Source: Nocardia grenadensis NBRC 108939 (lineage in GTDB: Bacteria > Actinomycetota > Actinomycetes > Mycobacteriales > Mycobacteriaceae). From it: a stretch of 64,000 nucleotides of DNA. Both the position numbers and the translations under genes were made by a program. The stretch's first letter is position 1; the number at the start of each line of letters is the position of its first letter. Shown here piece after piece: positions 26,739-36,297 of this stretch. Below the pieces are notes generated by a model, which was not told the origin of the DNA, made no database searches, and was given only the letters and a program-made list of their open reading frames with translations. The stretch lies in assembly GCF_001613445.1 (NCBI RefSeq), contig NZ_BDCJ01000008.1, positions 1 through 64,000 on the forward strand. Direction: 5' to 3'.

Positions 26739-27827
26739 TCATTCCGTGGGCCGGTAGAACCCGAGGAATTCCATCCCGCTGTTCTCCGTCCGGACCGAGC
26801 TGATCTGCACCGGATCACCGGCCTCGATCAACTGGCCGTTGCCGACCACCATCGCCACATGGCCGTCCCATACCGCGAGATCGCCGGGCATGAGATCGCC
26901 CGGCGATACCGGGGTGGCGCCGTTGGCCTGCTCATGGGCCAGCCGGGGCAGTTCCACGCCGGCCTCGCCGTAGGCGTATTTGGTCATCCCACTGCAGTCC
27001 AGCCCGGCACCGGGAGTGTTGCCGCCCCAGACGTAGGGGGTGCCGAGCGTGCCCAGGGCCGATTTCACCGCGGTGGCCGCTTTCTCGTTCGGCGCCTCCA
27101 CCACACTGCCGTCCGGCAGGGTGATCTTCACGCCCTCACCTGTGGCGGTACCGGTCGAGGTAGCGGTTTTCTGCGGGGTCCCGGAGGTGGTGGTGCCGCC
27201 CGGGCTCGACGACATGGCGGTGCTCATCATCGAACCGGCCATCCCGGCCGCGGAGCTCAGCCCCGACGTCGCCGTCGACACGGCCTGGGCGCTCACCGGC
27301 GCGGTACTCGCCGCCGACGGGGTGGGCGGTGGCGGGGTGAGCTCGTTCATCGAGGAGGTCTGGGTCTGCAGTTCGTTCTGCACCCGGCCCACCACGCCCA
27401 GCGCCTGGCCCAGATGGTCGATCGCGGAACCCACCAGCAACGACATACCCGCCGGGGTGCCCAGGGCGGGTGCGGCCGCGGCGGCGGTGTTCACGAACGA
27501 CTGCGCGATGGCGGTGAGGTCCTTGTTGCCGGTCTCCACATGGGCCGCGGCCTGGCCCATCACGGTCGCCATCTCGTTGCCGCGGTCGGAGATGCTCGCG
27601 GCCGAGGTCTGCACGCGCAGCGCCTTCGCGGTCGCGGCATCCGCGCCGGTGCCGTCCCAGGCGGTATTCATCTGATTGATGCCGCCGCGGCCCAGCGCAT
27701 GGACCTGGTCGATGGCCGTGGACGCGGTACGCAGCGCGTCGCCGGGGCCGCCGGTGGCCAGCACACCGGTGCCGAAGCCGGCGAGCAGGTCGAGAATCGG
27801 CCTGGCCAGTGTATTGATATCGATCAC
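26739..27827 (-). CDS. WxG-domain NlpC/P60 (C40) peptidase, putative T7SS substrate
   Basis: A 362-residue protein from the GTG at 27827. The N-terminal about 150 residues are helical with a WxG turn (NQMNTAWDGTGADAA; Trp57-Asp58-Gly59), as in WXG100 and EspA-like proteins. A Ser/Thr/Pro-rich linker follows. The C-terminal C40 peptidase has the catalytic Cys278 in GLDCSGMTKYAYGEAGVELP and His323 in WDGHVAMVVGNGQLIEAGD, so it probably cuts peptidoglycan stem peptides. There is no Sec signal peptide, so export through a type VII system fits. It starts 4 nt after the EspC-like gene. Confidence 0.82.
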   Translation of the reverse strand: MIDINTLARPILDLLAGFGTGVLATGGPGDALRTASTAIDQVHALGRGGINQMNTAWDGTGADAATAKALRVQTSAASISDRGNEMATVMGQAAAHVETGNKDLTAIAQSFVNTAAAAAPALGTPAGMSLLVGSAIDHLGQALGVVGRVQNELQTQTSSMNELTPPPPTPSAASTAPVSAQAVSTATSGLSSAAGMAGSMMSTAMSSSPGGTTTSGTPQKTATSTGTATGEGVKITLPDGSVVEAPNEKAATAVKSALGTLGTPYVWGGNTPGAGLDCSGMTKYAYGEAGVELPRLAHEQANGATPVSPGDLMPGDLAVWDGHVAMVVGNGQLIEAGDPVQISSVRTENSGMEFLGFYRPTE

Positions 27828-27831
27828 CGGG

Positions 27832-28146
27832 TCACTCCCCGGCAGCACCGCGCAGGGCGGCCGCAGTGCTGATGTCGGCCTCGGTGTAACTCACCGCGGC
27901 CACGCCGGCCGCCCCGCTCATCGTGCCCAGCACCGCGGACAACTGGCCGATCGTCGCCACATGGCCGGCGTGCGCGGCCGCGTACGCCGCGAGGAAATCG
28001 CCACCGATCAGACCGAAGATCGGCCCCAGCACCGTGGGCGCCGCGCCCGCGGCCCCGGTCCCCGCCGCCGCCAGTTCGGAGGCCATCACCCCGGCGGTGG
28101 TGCCGTAGGCCGCGATGCCCTCGGCATCGGCTGAGATGTTCACCAT
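27832..28146 (-). CDS. EspC-like type VII secretion protein
   Basis: A 104-residue helical protein (start [15 protein letters not shown] at 28146) with the shape of the EspC/DUF2580 family: an N-terminal helix, a Gly/Ala-rich middle, and a C-terminal helix ending [15 protein letters not shown]. Residues 87-91 (YTEAD) fit the YxxxD/E general secretion signal of type VII substrates. It is the first gene of the cassette and, by analogy with EspC-EspA, is expected to form a helical pair with the WxG part of the next protein. Confidence 0.72.
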   Translation of the reverse strand: MVNISADAEGIAAYGTTAGVMASELAAAGTGAAGAAPTVLGPIFGLIGGDFLAAYAAAHAGHVATIGQLSAVLGTMSGAAGVAAVSYTEADISTAAALRGAAGE

Positions 28147-28298
28147 CAGAGGTTCCCCCATCGACTTCGTTAACGGGCAGAGTATGTCATCTACCGGTTT
28201 CGACGCGTCGGCTTCCCGCACGGTTCCGCGGAATTCGATTCCCGCGGAAAGTCACGGCGCGACGGCCGCCGCTATCAGGTCGACTTTATCGTTCCCTC

Positions 28299-28922
28299 AT
28301 GCGCACGCACACGCTGGATCATCCGCTCGTGGCCATACTGCTCACCACGCTCCGCGACGAACGCACCCCAGATCCCGCCTTCCGGGCCGCCCTGCGGGAC
28401 CTGTCCAGACTCCTGGTCTACGAGGCGCTGCGGGACGCGCCCGTGGCACATTTCGATATCACCACGCCGGTCGCGGCCACCCGCGGCGTACGACTGGCCC
28501 GGCCGCCGCTGCTGGTCCCGGTCCTGCGGGCCGGGCTCGGTATGGTCGACGCCGCCACCGATCTCATTCCGGACTCCCAGGTGGGTTTCGTCGGTGTCGC
28601 CCGGAACGAGGAGACCCACCGGCCGGTGCCGTATCTGGAATCGCTGCCCGACGACCTGTCCACCACACCGGTGATGGTGCTGGACCCGATGCTGGCCACC
28701 GGCGGCTCCATGCTGCACACGCTCGGGTTGCTCGCCGACCGGGGCGCGCTCGACATCACCGCCGTCTGTGTGGTGGCGGCGCCGGAAGGTATCGCGGCGC
28801 TGGCGGGCTCGGGATATCCGGTCCGGCTGGTGACCGGCGTGATCGACGACCGGCTCAACGACGACGCCTATATCGTGCCCGGACTCGGCGACGCCGGGGA
28901 TCGTCAGTTCGGTCCGCGCTGA
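28299..28922 (+). CDS. upp: Uracil phosphoribosyltransferase
   Basis: A 207-residue salvage enzyme converting uracil and PRPP to UMP. The PRPP-binding motif [14 protein letters not shown] is near residues 126-139, and the uracil-binding C-terminus [15 protein letters not shown] is intact. It is divergent from the T7SS-like cassette across 152 bp and convergent with pmmB, 7 bp apart. Same neighbours as Rv3309c-Rv3308. Confidence 0.96.
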   Translation: MRTHTLDHPLVAILLTTLRDERTPDPAFRAALRDLSRLLVYEALRDAPVAHFDITTPVAATRGVRLARPPLLVPVLRAGLGMVDAATDLIPDSQVGFVGVARNEETHRPVPYLESLPDDLSTTPVMVLDPMLATGGSMLHTLGLLADRGALDITAVCVVAAPEGIAALAGSGYPVRLVTGVIDDRLNDDAYIVPGLGDAGDRQFGPR

Positions 28923-28929
28923 ACCCGGC

Positions 28930-30429
28930 TCAGCCGGCCAGGGTGCGGCAGTAGTCGCGCAACTCCGAAAGCCGTTCCTGCGCAGCATCTCTGGCGGACC
29001 GCAAGCCGGCCGGGCCGGCAACCGGGTGCACCACCTCCAGATAGCATTTGAGCTTCGGTTCGGTGCCCGAGGGTCGGACGACCAACCGCACACCGTCACC
29101 GGTGAAGACCAGTGCGTCGGTGCGCATCCGGCCTCGCAGTGTGGCCATATCGGTGTAGTCGACCATGGTCCCGGCCAGTGTTCCCGGCGGTGCGGCCCGT
29201 AGTGCCGCCACGACCGTGGCGGCGGCCCGCTGATCGGGCAGGCGCAGCGAGACCTGATCGCCGGCGTGCACACCGAATTCGACGGCCAGATCGTCGAGCT
29301 CGTCGTTCAAGGTGCGGCCGCGGGTACCCAGCCGGGACACCAGGTCGGCGGCCAGCACGGCCGCGGAGACACCGTCCTTGTCGCGGACGGTGGCCGGGTC
29401 CACACAGTGCCCGATCGCCTCCTCGTACGCGTAGACCAGGCCGTCGCCCGCGCGGGCCAGCCATTTGAACCCGGTGAGGGTTTCGGCGTAGCGGGCGCCC
29501 CGCGCCGGCGCCAGCCGGGAGAGCAGACGCGACGAGACGATCGTGGTGGCGACCAGTGGGTCCGCGGTCGCCGTACGCAGCACATCGTCGGCCAGCAGCA
29601 CGCCGGTCTCGTCCCCGCGCAGCATGCGCCAGCCGTCCGGCGTGGGGACACCCAGCGCGCAGCGGTCGGCGTCGGGATCCAGCGCCACGGCCAGATCGGC
29701 ATCCACCCGCTCGGCCAGTCGCAGCAGCAGATCCGCCGCACCCGGCTCCTCCGGGTTCGGGAAGGCCACCGTAGGAAAATCGGGGTCGGGCGCGAACTGT
29801 TCGGTGACCGCGTGGATATCGGTGAAACCGGCGGCGGTGAGCGCGTGTACGGCGGTGGCGCCGCCGACACCGTGCATCGGCGTGAACGCGATCCGGATCG
29901 CGGAGCGTTCCCCGTCGCCGCCGATCAGCCGGGGTAGCTGCGCTACCCGCGCCAGGTAATGCGACAGGACGGCACCCCCCGACGCGGCGACGGGTTCGCG
30001 TCCGATCGGTTCGGTGACCGCCGTGATCCGCTGCTCGATCTCGGTATCGGCGGGCGGCGCCAGCTGGGTGCCGCCGTCGACGAAGACCTTGTAGCCGTTG
30101 TCGCCGGGCGGATTGTGTGACGCGGTGATCTGCACACCTGCCACCGCACCCGATTCACGTACGGCGAAGGCGGTGACCGGGGTCGGCAGCGGTTCGGGTA
30201 GCCGGGTCACCGCGAAACCGGCCGCGGCCAGTACCTCGGCGGTGACCGCCGCGAATTCCGCGGACCCGTGCCGGGCGTCCCGGCCGACGACCACCGTGCC
30301 GCCGCCGAGGCAGCGGTCCCGCAACCAGGCCGCGAGCCCGGCGCTCGCCCGCGCCACCGTGGTCTCGTTCATCCCGTCCGGGCCGGGAGCCAGCGGCCCG
30401 CGCAGACCCGCCGTGCCGAAGGTCAGCAT
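28930..30429 (-). CDS. pmmB: Phosphomannomutase/phosphoglucomutase-type phospho-sugar mutase
   Basis: A 499-residue alpha-D-phosphohexomutase. The phosphoserine loop is TASHNPPGDNGYKV, the Mg-binding loop DPDADRCALG, the sugar-binding loop YEEAIGHCVDP, and the phosphate loop RPSGTEPKLKCYLE. Next to purine nucleoside phosphorylase, it may act on (deoxy)ribose-1-phosphate as a phosphopentomutase besides hexoses. The ATG directly follows the deoD stop codon, so translation is coupled. Confidence 0.93.
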   Translation of the reverse strand: MLTFGTAGLRGPLAPGPDGMNETTVARASAGLAAWLRDRCLGGGTVVVGRDARHGSAEFAAVTAEVLAAAGFAVTRLPEPLPTPVTAFAVRESGAVAGVQITASHNPPGDNGYKVFVDGGTQLAPPADTEIEQRITAVTEPIGREPVAASGGAVLSHYLARVAQLPRLIGGDGERSAIRIAFTPMHGVGGATAVHALTAAGFTDIHAVTEQFAPDPDFPTVAFPNPEEPGAADLLLRLAERVDADLAVALDPDADRCALGVPTPDGWRMLRGDETGVLLADDVLRTATADPLVATTIVSSRLLSRLAPARGARYAETLTGFKWLARAGDGLVYAYEEAIGHCVDPATVRDKDGVSAAVLAADLVSRLGTRGRTLNDELDDLAVEFGVHAGDQVSLRLPDQRAAATVVAALRAAPPGTLAGTMVDYTDMATLRGRMRTDALVFTGDGVRLVVRPSGTEPKLKCYLEVVHPVAGPAGLRSARDAAQERLSELRDYCRTLAG

Positions 30430-31209
30430 CTACAGCTGCTCCAGCACACCGCGCAGCAATTTGCCCAGACGCGGTGCCGCCGCGCGACCCTCCGCGAGCA
30501 CCTCGGCGTGGGCCAGCGGCGCACCCGTCACCCCGGCCGCCAGGTTCGTGACCAGGGAGATGCCGAGCAGTCGGACACCGAGGGCGCGCGCCGCGATGGC
30601 TTCCAGCACCGTCGACATCCCCACCAGATCGGCCCCGATCGTGGCCAGCATGCGGATCTCGGCGGGCGTCTCGTACTGCGGCCCGGTGAGTCCGGCGTAC
30701 ACGCCCTCGGTCAGGTCCGGATCGACGCGGCGCGCGAGATCACGCAGCCCCGGGTCCCAGGCGTCGACCAGATCGACGAAGGCGGGTCCGGTCAACGGCG
30801 TCGTACCGGTGAGGTTCAGGTGATCGCGTACCAGCACGGCCTCCCCGACCCGCATACCCGGGCGGATTCCGCCGGCGGCGTTGGTGAGGATCACCGTCTC
30901 CGCGCCCGCCGCTACCGCGGTCCGCACCGGATGCACGACCTCCTCGGCGGAATGACCCTCGTACAGGTGCTGGCGCCCCATGAGCACGAGGGCATGGGTA
31001 GCACCGACCGATACCGACACCACCCGCCCCACATGACCCTGCGCGGTGGGCGCGGCGAATCCGGGCAGCTCCGGCATCGGTATCTCGGCGTTGGGGGTCC
31101 CGAGTTCGGCGGCGGCGTCCTGCCAGCCCGAACCCAGCACCACCGCGACCCGGTGTCGATCCACGGACGACCGGACCGCGATCTCCTCGGCGGCCTCTTC
31201 GGCAAGCAT
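30430..31209 (-). CDS. deoD: Purine nucleoside phosphorylase
   Basis: A 259-residue trimeric-type PNP (class II) that releases purine base and ribose-1-phosphate. Motifs: [11 protein letters not shown] near residues 22-32, [14 protein letters not shown], and the base-binding [16 protein letters not shown]. The start at 31209 ([13 protein letters not shown]) is used; the longer open frame upstream is Arg-rich shadow. It ends exactly where pmmB begins. Corresponds to Rv3307 deoD. Confidence 0.94.
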   Translation of the reverse strand: MLAEEAAEEIAVRSSVDRHRVAVVLGSGWQDAAAELGTPNAEIPMPELPGFAAPTAQGHVGRVVSVSVGATHALVLMGRQHLYEGHSAEEVVHPVRTAVAAGAETVILTNAAGGIRPGMRVGEAVLVRDHLNLTGTTPLTGPAFVDLVDAWDPGLRDLARRVDPDLTEGVYAGLTGPQYETPAEIRMLATIGADLVGMSTVLEAIAARALGVRLLGISLVTNLAAGVTGAPLAHAEVLAEGRAAAPRLGKLLRGVLEQL

Positions 31210-31301
31210 GGCGGCCAGTGTATGGCCTCCCGCGCGGTCGGCCCGCCCGAACCGCCTGCGTCGGTGAGGTCTCCGGCGCCCATCGCCGATACGCTGCACA
31301 G

Positions 31302-32006
31302 ATGCCGTACCTGGAACGTGATGGGAACGTTTTCGTGCTGTCGCTGGGCAACGAGGGCCAGACCGACAGCGAGAACCGCTTCAGCCACGAATGGATAGAC
31401 GAGACGCACGCGCTGCTGGACACCGTGGTGGCCGTCGAGGGTCCCGCCGCGCTGGTGACAACCGCCACCGGCAAGTTCTTCAGCAACGGACTCGACACCG
31501 ACTGGCTGTTCGCGAACCTCGACCGGATGCACGGCTACCTCGACCGCGTGCACAGCGTGTTCAGCCGGCTCCTCGCGTTTCCACTGCCCACCGTCGCGGC
31601 CGTCAACGGTCACGCCTTCGGTGCCGGTGCCATGCTCGCCACATCCCACGATTTCCGGGTGATGCGCGCCGATCGCGGTTTCTGGTGCCTACCCGAGGTA
31701 CATCTGGGGATGCCGTTCACCGTCGGGATGAACGCCCTGCTCGGCAGCCGGTTGACCAATCAGGTGGCGGTCGCCGCGATGACCACCGGCCACCGGTTCG
31801 GCGCGGCGGAAGCCCGGGCGGCGGGTATCGTGGACGACGTCGCCGAGGCCGGGGCGCTACGCGCCGCCGCGGTGGAGCGGGCCGCCGGACTGGCCGCCAA
31901 TCGGACGCCCAGCCTGCCCGTCATCAAACGCGCCCTACACGCCACGGCGCTGGCCGGCCTCGCGGTGCCGACCACTCCCGATAACCTGGCATTCGCCTCG
32001 AACTAG
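31302..32006 (+). CDS. Enoyl-CoA hydratase/isomerase family protein
   Basis: A 234-residue crotonase-fold protein, short for the family. The oxyanion-hole segments are [13 protein letters not shown] and [16 protein letters not shown]. The Glu in [19 protein letters not shown] suits a delta3-delta2-enoyl-CoA isomerase more than a two-Glu hydratase. It is divergent from deoD by 92 bp and has no fatty-acid genes beside it. The exact substrate is unknown. Confidence 0.85.
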   Translation: MPYLERDGNVFVLSLGNEGQTDSENRFSHEWIDETHALLDTVVAVEGPAALVTTATGKFFSNGLDTDWLFANLDRMHGYLDRVHSVFSRLLAFPLPTVAAVNGHAFGAGAMLATSHDFRVMRADRGFWCLPEVHLGMPFTVGMNALLGSRLTNQVAVAAMTTGHRFGAAEARAAGIVDDVAEAGALRAAAVERAAGLAANRTPSLPVIKRALHATALAGLAVPTTPDNLAFASN

Positions 32007-32253
32007 CCGCGAGCGAGCCGGCCGGGCGGCGACCGGGACGCTCATACCTCCGCCGGATGCGCGGGTACGGCCGGGATGCCGCCGCGCACGGATCGGGCAG
32101 CGGTGCGAAACTGGTGGATACGGCCGTTCCCCGGGGGATAGCGGAACCGCCGGTATGTACCGCGGTCCCGGCCGCGGACGATACGTGTACGGGCGATCCG
32201 CGCACGTGGAGAAGCGGTTCACAGCTGCTCGTTCTACGACAGGAGGACATTCG

Positions 32254-33441
32254 GTGAGCACAACCGGCCGTACGGTGCGAGACGGACAGGACGCGGTGAC
32301 GGCGTGGCTGGCCGAGCACACGGTCGATCTCGTCCAGTGGCGCCGGCACATCCACGCCAACCCGGAATTATCCCGCACCGAGTTCGCGACCACCGAATTC
32401 GTCGGCACCTGGCTGACGAAGGCCGGACTCTCGTTCCGGGTGCTGCCGACCGGTACCGGTCTGATCTGCGATATCGGTCCCGAGGACGCGCCGCGGATCG
32501 CTTTGCGCGCCGATATGGACGCACTGGCGCTCCAGGAGTTCACCGGCCGGCCCTTCGCCTCGGCGGTGCCCGGCGTCTCGCATGCCTGCGGCCACGACGC
32601 GCACACCAGCATCCTGCTCGGGACCGCCCTGGCCCTGGCCGACCTCGATCTACCGGTCGGGGTCCGGCTGATCTTCCAGCACGCCGAGGAGGTCATGCCC
32701 GGCGGCGCCATCGATATGGTCGGGGCGGGCGCGATGACCGGCGTGGACCGGGTCTTCGCCCTGCACTGCGATCCGCGGCTGGAAGCCGGCAAGGTCGGTA
32801 TCCGGGTCGGTGCCATCACCTCCGCCGCCGATACCGTCGAACTGGTGTTGGATTCGCCCGGCGGGCACACCTCCCGCCCGCACCTCACCAGCGACCTCGT
32901 GTACGCGATCGGCACTGTCATCACCGGTCTGCCCGGCCTGCTCACCCGCCGGATCGACCCCCGTACCAGCACGGTCATGGTGTGGGGCGCGGTCAGCGCC
33001 GGCAAGGCCCCGAACGCGATCCCGCAGACCGGCATGCTCACCGGCACCGTCCGCACCGGCGACCACGCCACCTGGTCACTGCTCGAACCGATGGTGCGCG
33101 AGATCGTCGAGGGCCTGCTCGCGCCGACCGGCGTGCGCTACCAGCTCGACTACCGGCGCGGTGTGCCCCCGGTGGTCAACGACGAACACTCGGTCCGCAT
33201 GCTCAGTGACGCGGTCCGCGCCATCGGCCCCGACGCTCTCGCCGACACCCCGCAATCCGGCGGCGGCGAGGATTTCTCCTGGTACCTGGAGGAAGTCCCC
33301 GGCGCCATGGCCCGGCTCGGTGTCTGGCCCGGCGAAGGCCCCCAGCTCGACCTGCACCAGCCGACATTCGATCTCGACGAGCGGGCGCTGCCGGTGGGAG
33401 TGCGGACGTTCACCAATATCGTCCTGCAAGCGGGGCTGTAA
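32254..33441 (+). CDS. M20-family amidohydrolase (AmiA1/AmiB1-like)
   Basis: A 395-residue binuclear metal hydrolase of the M20D type (hippurate or N-acyl amino acid hydrolases). Metal motifs: HACGHDAHTS, the Glu pair in QHAEEVMPGG, ALHCDP and GGGEDFSWYLE. GTG 32254 has AGGAGG 7 nt upstream. M. tuberculosis carries two such genes here (Rv3306c, Rv3305c); only one is present. The repeat element begins 3 bp after its stop. Confidence 0.9.
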   Translation: MSTTGRTVRDGQDAVTAWLAEHTVDLVQWRRHIHANPELSRTEFATTEFVGTWLTKAGLSFRVLPTGTGLICDIGPEDAPRIALRADMDALALQEFTGRPFASAVPGVSHACGHDAHTSILLGTALALADLDLPVGVRLIFQHAEEVMPGGAIDMVGAGAMTGVDRVFALHCDPRLEAGKVGIRVGAITSAADTVELVLDSPGGHTSRPHLTSDLVYAIGTVITGLPGLLTRRIDPRTSTVMVWGAVSAGKAPNAIPQTGMLTGTVRTGDHATWSLLEPMVREIVEGLLAPTGVRYQLDYRRGVPPVVNDEHSVRMLSDAVRAIGPDALADTPQSGGGEDFSWYLEEVPGAMARLGVWPGEGPQLDLHQPTFDLDERALPVGVRTFTNIVLQAGL

Positions 33442-33444
33442 TCC

Positions 33445-33765
33445 GGCGCCGCCTGCGGCGTCGCGGGGTTGAGGCCCCCTTGACGGGCCTAAACCCTTTG
33501 AGGTGTCTCGCAAACTCGACGCATGTGGGTTGCGTCGGCATTCGATGTCCGGGTCGGATGCCGACTCGACTGCCCGAGCCGGCTGGCGTGTGATCGCCTT
33601 CGCGAACAAGGTCACCCTTTCGGTGCCGAGTCTTACGAGGCCCTGAAAGGGTCGAGGCCCGTCCCGCCGTTCAGGCCTCGAAGTGCACGCGGCGTAGCCG
33701 CGAGTCTCGAGGCCTGAACGGCGGGACCGAGGGGGCCTCGACCCCGCGGCGCCGGAGGCGCCGCC
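33445..33765. repeat. MITE-like intergenic element with 37-bp inverted ends
   Basis: The gap between two stop codons is filled by one structure. The left end (33445-33481) and the right end (33729-33765, reverse) are 37-bp inverted repeats of one sequence (GCGGGGTYGAGGCCCC core). Inside lie inverted blocks (GACGGGCCT..CCCTTT at 33483-33500 and its reverse at 33645-33663) and a large hairpin: a perfect 21-bp stem (33661-33681 with 33707-33727) whose loop holds a second 6-bp stem (CGCGGC at 33688-33693 with GCCGCG at 33697-33702). The same 37-bp sequence recurs at 59184. No transposase is present. Confidence 0.75.
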
Positions 33766-33768
33766 AAT

Positions 33769-34248
33769 TCAACTGAAGTTGTTGCCCGGGCCCACGTTCC
33801 GGCTGTTGCGGGTGCGCAGGGCGTGTACATACTCCTCCGGGGCGCCCGCCTTCTCGGCGGCGTCGGCCATCACGCCGATATAACGCGCCGACGGGAGCCC
33901 GCCTTCGTAGGCGTCGAGAACGTACAGCCAGGCGAGGATCGGGTCGCTGCCGCTGCCGGGGCTGGGGGTCACGCGGAGCCGGATCTTGCGGTGGATTCCG
34001 AAATCGGAGCCCTCCCAACGGTCGAGCCGCTGCTCGTCCTCGGGGGAGACGTCGTAGAGCACGACGAAGACCCGGGAACCGGGTTCCTCCACCACGGTGG
34101 CGAGCGGACCTTCCCAGCCGATATCGTCCCCGCTGAAGGTGAGGCGCCAGCCCTCCAGCCAGCCCGTCCCGGACATGGGGGAGTGCGGACAGCGCTCGAG
34201 CATCTGGGTCGAGTCCATATTGGACCCGTAGGCAGCGTAGATCGGCAC
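33769..34248 (-). CDS. Gamma-glutamylcyclotransferase-like protein
   Basis: A 159-residue GGCT/AIG2-fold protein. The substrate-binding YAAYGSNMDS is at residues 4-13, with the conserved core FVVLYDVSPEDEQRLDRWEG. Same length and place as the conserved M. tuberculosis protein Rv3304. Substrate unknown; gamma-glutamyl peptides are only a family guess. Its stop codon is 3 bp from the right end of the repeat element. Confidence 0.85.
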   Translation of the reverse strand: MPIYAAYGSNMDSTQMLERCPHSPMSGTGWLEGWRLTFSGDDIGWEGPLATVVEEPGSRVFVVLYDVSPEDEQRLDRWEGSDFGIHRKIRLRVTPSPGSGSDPILAWLYVLDAYEGGLPSARYIGVMADAAEKAGAPEEYVHALRTRNSRNVGPGNNFS

Positions 34249-34513
34249 ACCGGCAGCTTAGTTGTGTGTTCGCTCTCACCGGTACGGGGCGTCGTAAATC
34301 GCGTTCCGGGACGTGCTTCGGGCCGCCGGCGAGCCGGTGCGACCAGGCCGGGAGCGTGCGCGGGGCGCGCGCCGGGGCTGCCTCCGGCTGCGCCGCGGCC
34401 CGCACGGAATGCCGCTGGGGTGCGGTAGGCAGCACCTACTAGGCTGGTCTCGGCGAGTGAAGGCCGCGAAGCCGCCGCGCGCCGCGCGCGGGTGATTAGG
34501 ACAAGGGGAATGT

Positions 34514-35917
34514 ATGACCCGCATTGCGATCATCGGTGGCGGACCGGCAGGCTACGAAGCGGCGCTGGTCGCGGCCCAGCACGGGGCGCAGGTTGTGCTG
34601 ATCGATTCCGACGGTATCGGCGGGGCGTGTGTGCTCTGGGATTGCGTACCGTCCAAGACCTTCATCGCCTCCACCGGTGTTCGGACCGATCTGCGGCGCT
34701 CCCGGGACCTGGGGATCACGCTCGACCCGAGCCAGGCCGAGGTGCGATTGCCGGAGGTCAACGAGCGGGTGAAGGCACTGGCGCTGGCGCAGTCCTCGGA
34801 TATCCGGTCCAAGCTGCAGGCGGCGGGCGTGCGGGTGCTGCCGGGGCGGGGGCGGCTGGCGGGTCCGGGATCGGGCCGGGCGACGCATCGGGTCGTCGTA
34901 TCGTTCCCGGACGCGACCGAAGAGACCGTCGAGGCGGAAGTGGTGCTGATCGCCACCGGCGCCTCCCCTCGGGTGCTGCCCGGGGCCGAGCCGGACGGGG
35001 AGCGGATCCTGAACTGGCGGCAGCTCTACGATCTGGCGGAACTGCCGGAGACGCTGGTGGTGGTCGGTTCCGGTGTGACGGGCGCCGAATTCGTCTCCGC
35101 GTACACGGAAATGGGCGTGCGGGTGATCCTGGTGTCCAGCCGGGACCGGGTGTTGCCCGGGGAGGATGCCGATGCCGCGCTGGTGCTCGAGGACGCCTTC
35201 GCCGAACGCGGCGTGGAACTGGTGAAGCACGCGCGGGCCGACAAGGTGGAGCGCACGGGTGATTCGGTACTGGTCACCCTGGCCGATGGCCGTACGGTGT
35301 CGGGAACGCATGCGCTGATGACCGTCGGGTCCACGCCGAACACCGGGGGGCTGGGCCTGGAACAGGTCGGTATCGAACTGGACCGGGGCGGATACCTGCG
35401 GGTGGACCGGGTCTCGCGGACCGGGGTGCCCGGTATCTACGCCGCGGGTGACTGCACCGGTCTGTTGCCACTGGCCTCGGTGGCCGCCATGCAGGGCCGG
35501 ATCGCCATGTACCACGCGCTGGGCGAAGGAGTCAGCCCGATCCGGCTGAAAACTGTGGCCTCGGCGGTGTTCACCCGCCCCGAGATCGCGACCGTGGGGG
35601 TGAGCCAGACCGCTATCGACAACGGGGAGACCCCGGCGCGCACGGTGATGCTGCCGCTGAACACCAATCCGCGGGCGAAGATGTCGGGTCTGCGCCGCGG
35701 TTTCGTCAAGATCTTCTGCCGTCCGGCTACCGGTGTGGTCATCGGCGGTGTGGTGGTCGCCCCGATCGCCTCGGAGCTGATCCTGCCGATCGCGCTGGCG
35801 GTCCAGAACAACCTGACGGTCAATGATCTGGCACAGACCTTTTCGGTGTACCCGTCGCTCACCGGCTCGGTCATGGAGGCCGCCCGCCAGCTCATGCGCC
35901 ACGACGACCTGGGCTGA
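34514..35917 (+). CDS. lpdA: LpdA-type NAD(P)H flavoprotein disulfide reductase
   Basis: A 467-residue flavoprotein: FAD motif IAIIGGGPAGYEAA (residues 5-18), redox pair Cys39-x4-Cys44 (GGACVLWDCVPSK), NAD motif VVVGSGVTGAEFVS, second FAD motif GIYAAGDCTG. The C-terminal HPT..E catalytic dyad of true lipoamide dehydrogenase is replaced by VYPSLTGSV, so it is not an E3 subunit. The M. tuberculosis equivalent Rv3303c acts as an NAD(P)H quinone reductase. AAGGGGA lies 4 nt before the ATG. Confidence 0.92.
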   Translation: MTRIAIIGGGPAGYEAALVAAQHGAQVVLIDSDGIGGACVLWDCVPSKTFIASTGVRTDLRRSRDLGITLDPSQAEVRLPEVNERVKALALAQSSDIRSKLQAAGVRVLPGRGRLAGPGSGRATHRVVVSFPDATEETVEAEVVLIATGASPRVLPGAEPDGERILNWRQLYDLAELPETLVVVGSGVTGAEFVSAYTEMGVRVILVSSRDRVLPGEDADAALVLEDAFAERGVELVKHARADKVERTGDSVLVTLADGRTVSGTHALMTVGSTPNTGGLGLEQVGIELDRGGYLRVDRVSRTGVPGIYAAGDCTGLLPLASVAAMQGRIAMYHALGEGVSPIRLKTVASAVFTRPEIATVGVSQTAIDNGETPARTVMLPLNTNPRAKMSGLRRGFVKIFCRPATGVVIGGVVVAPIASELILPIALAVQNNLTVNDLAQTFSVYPSLTGSVMEAARQLMRHDDLG

Positions 35918-36297
35918 TTCGCCGGCCGCGTCTCGCGCCCGGCGGATTATGAATGCCGACCCGTTCCGGGAATACGACCGTGCACGAATTCCGGTACCGA
36001 AATGGGCCCGAGTTCCTGGTCACGTCACTGCTTTTCCACCCGCGTTTCACCCGTGAGTGTTCCTGCCCGTGGTGAGTTTTCGTCATATTGCCGGAATTGC
36101 TCGAGTGTGGTTCACTTCCGAGGCAGAGATGCGATCGACGGGCGGTCGTGGAGTTTGGTGCCGGGGGGTTCGTCCTTTCGGACTCGGACAGCGAACGGCC
36201 CACTTCGGGTGAACCGCTGGAGTTCGCGTCTCGAATGAGACGGAACTGGACGCGGACCGCAGGTGGCGCCGCATCCGGGAAAGGGATTGGGCGAATA
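35918..36297. promoter_or_regulatory. 380-bp upstream region of the exported Pro/Gln-rich protein
   Basis: No coding frame is convincing here. The stretch is AT-richer than its surroundings (for example around 36080-36120) and probably contains the promoter of the exported-protein gene; no specific site is recognised. Confidence 0.4.

Noticed and set aside
34514..35917. Annotation as dihydrolipoamide dehydrogenase
   Set aside because: The C-terminal His-Glu dyad is absent.
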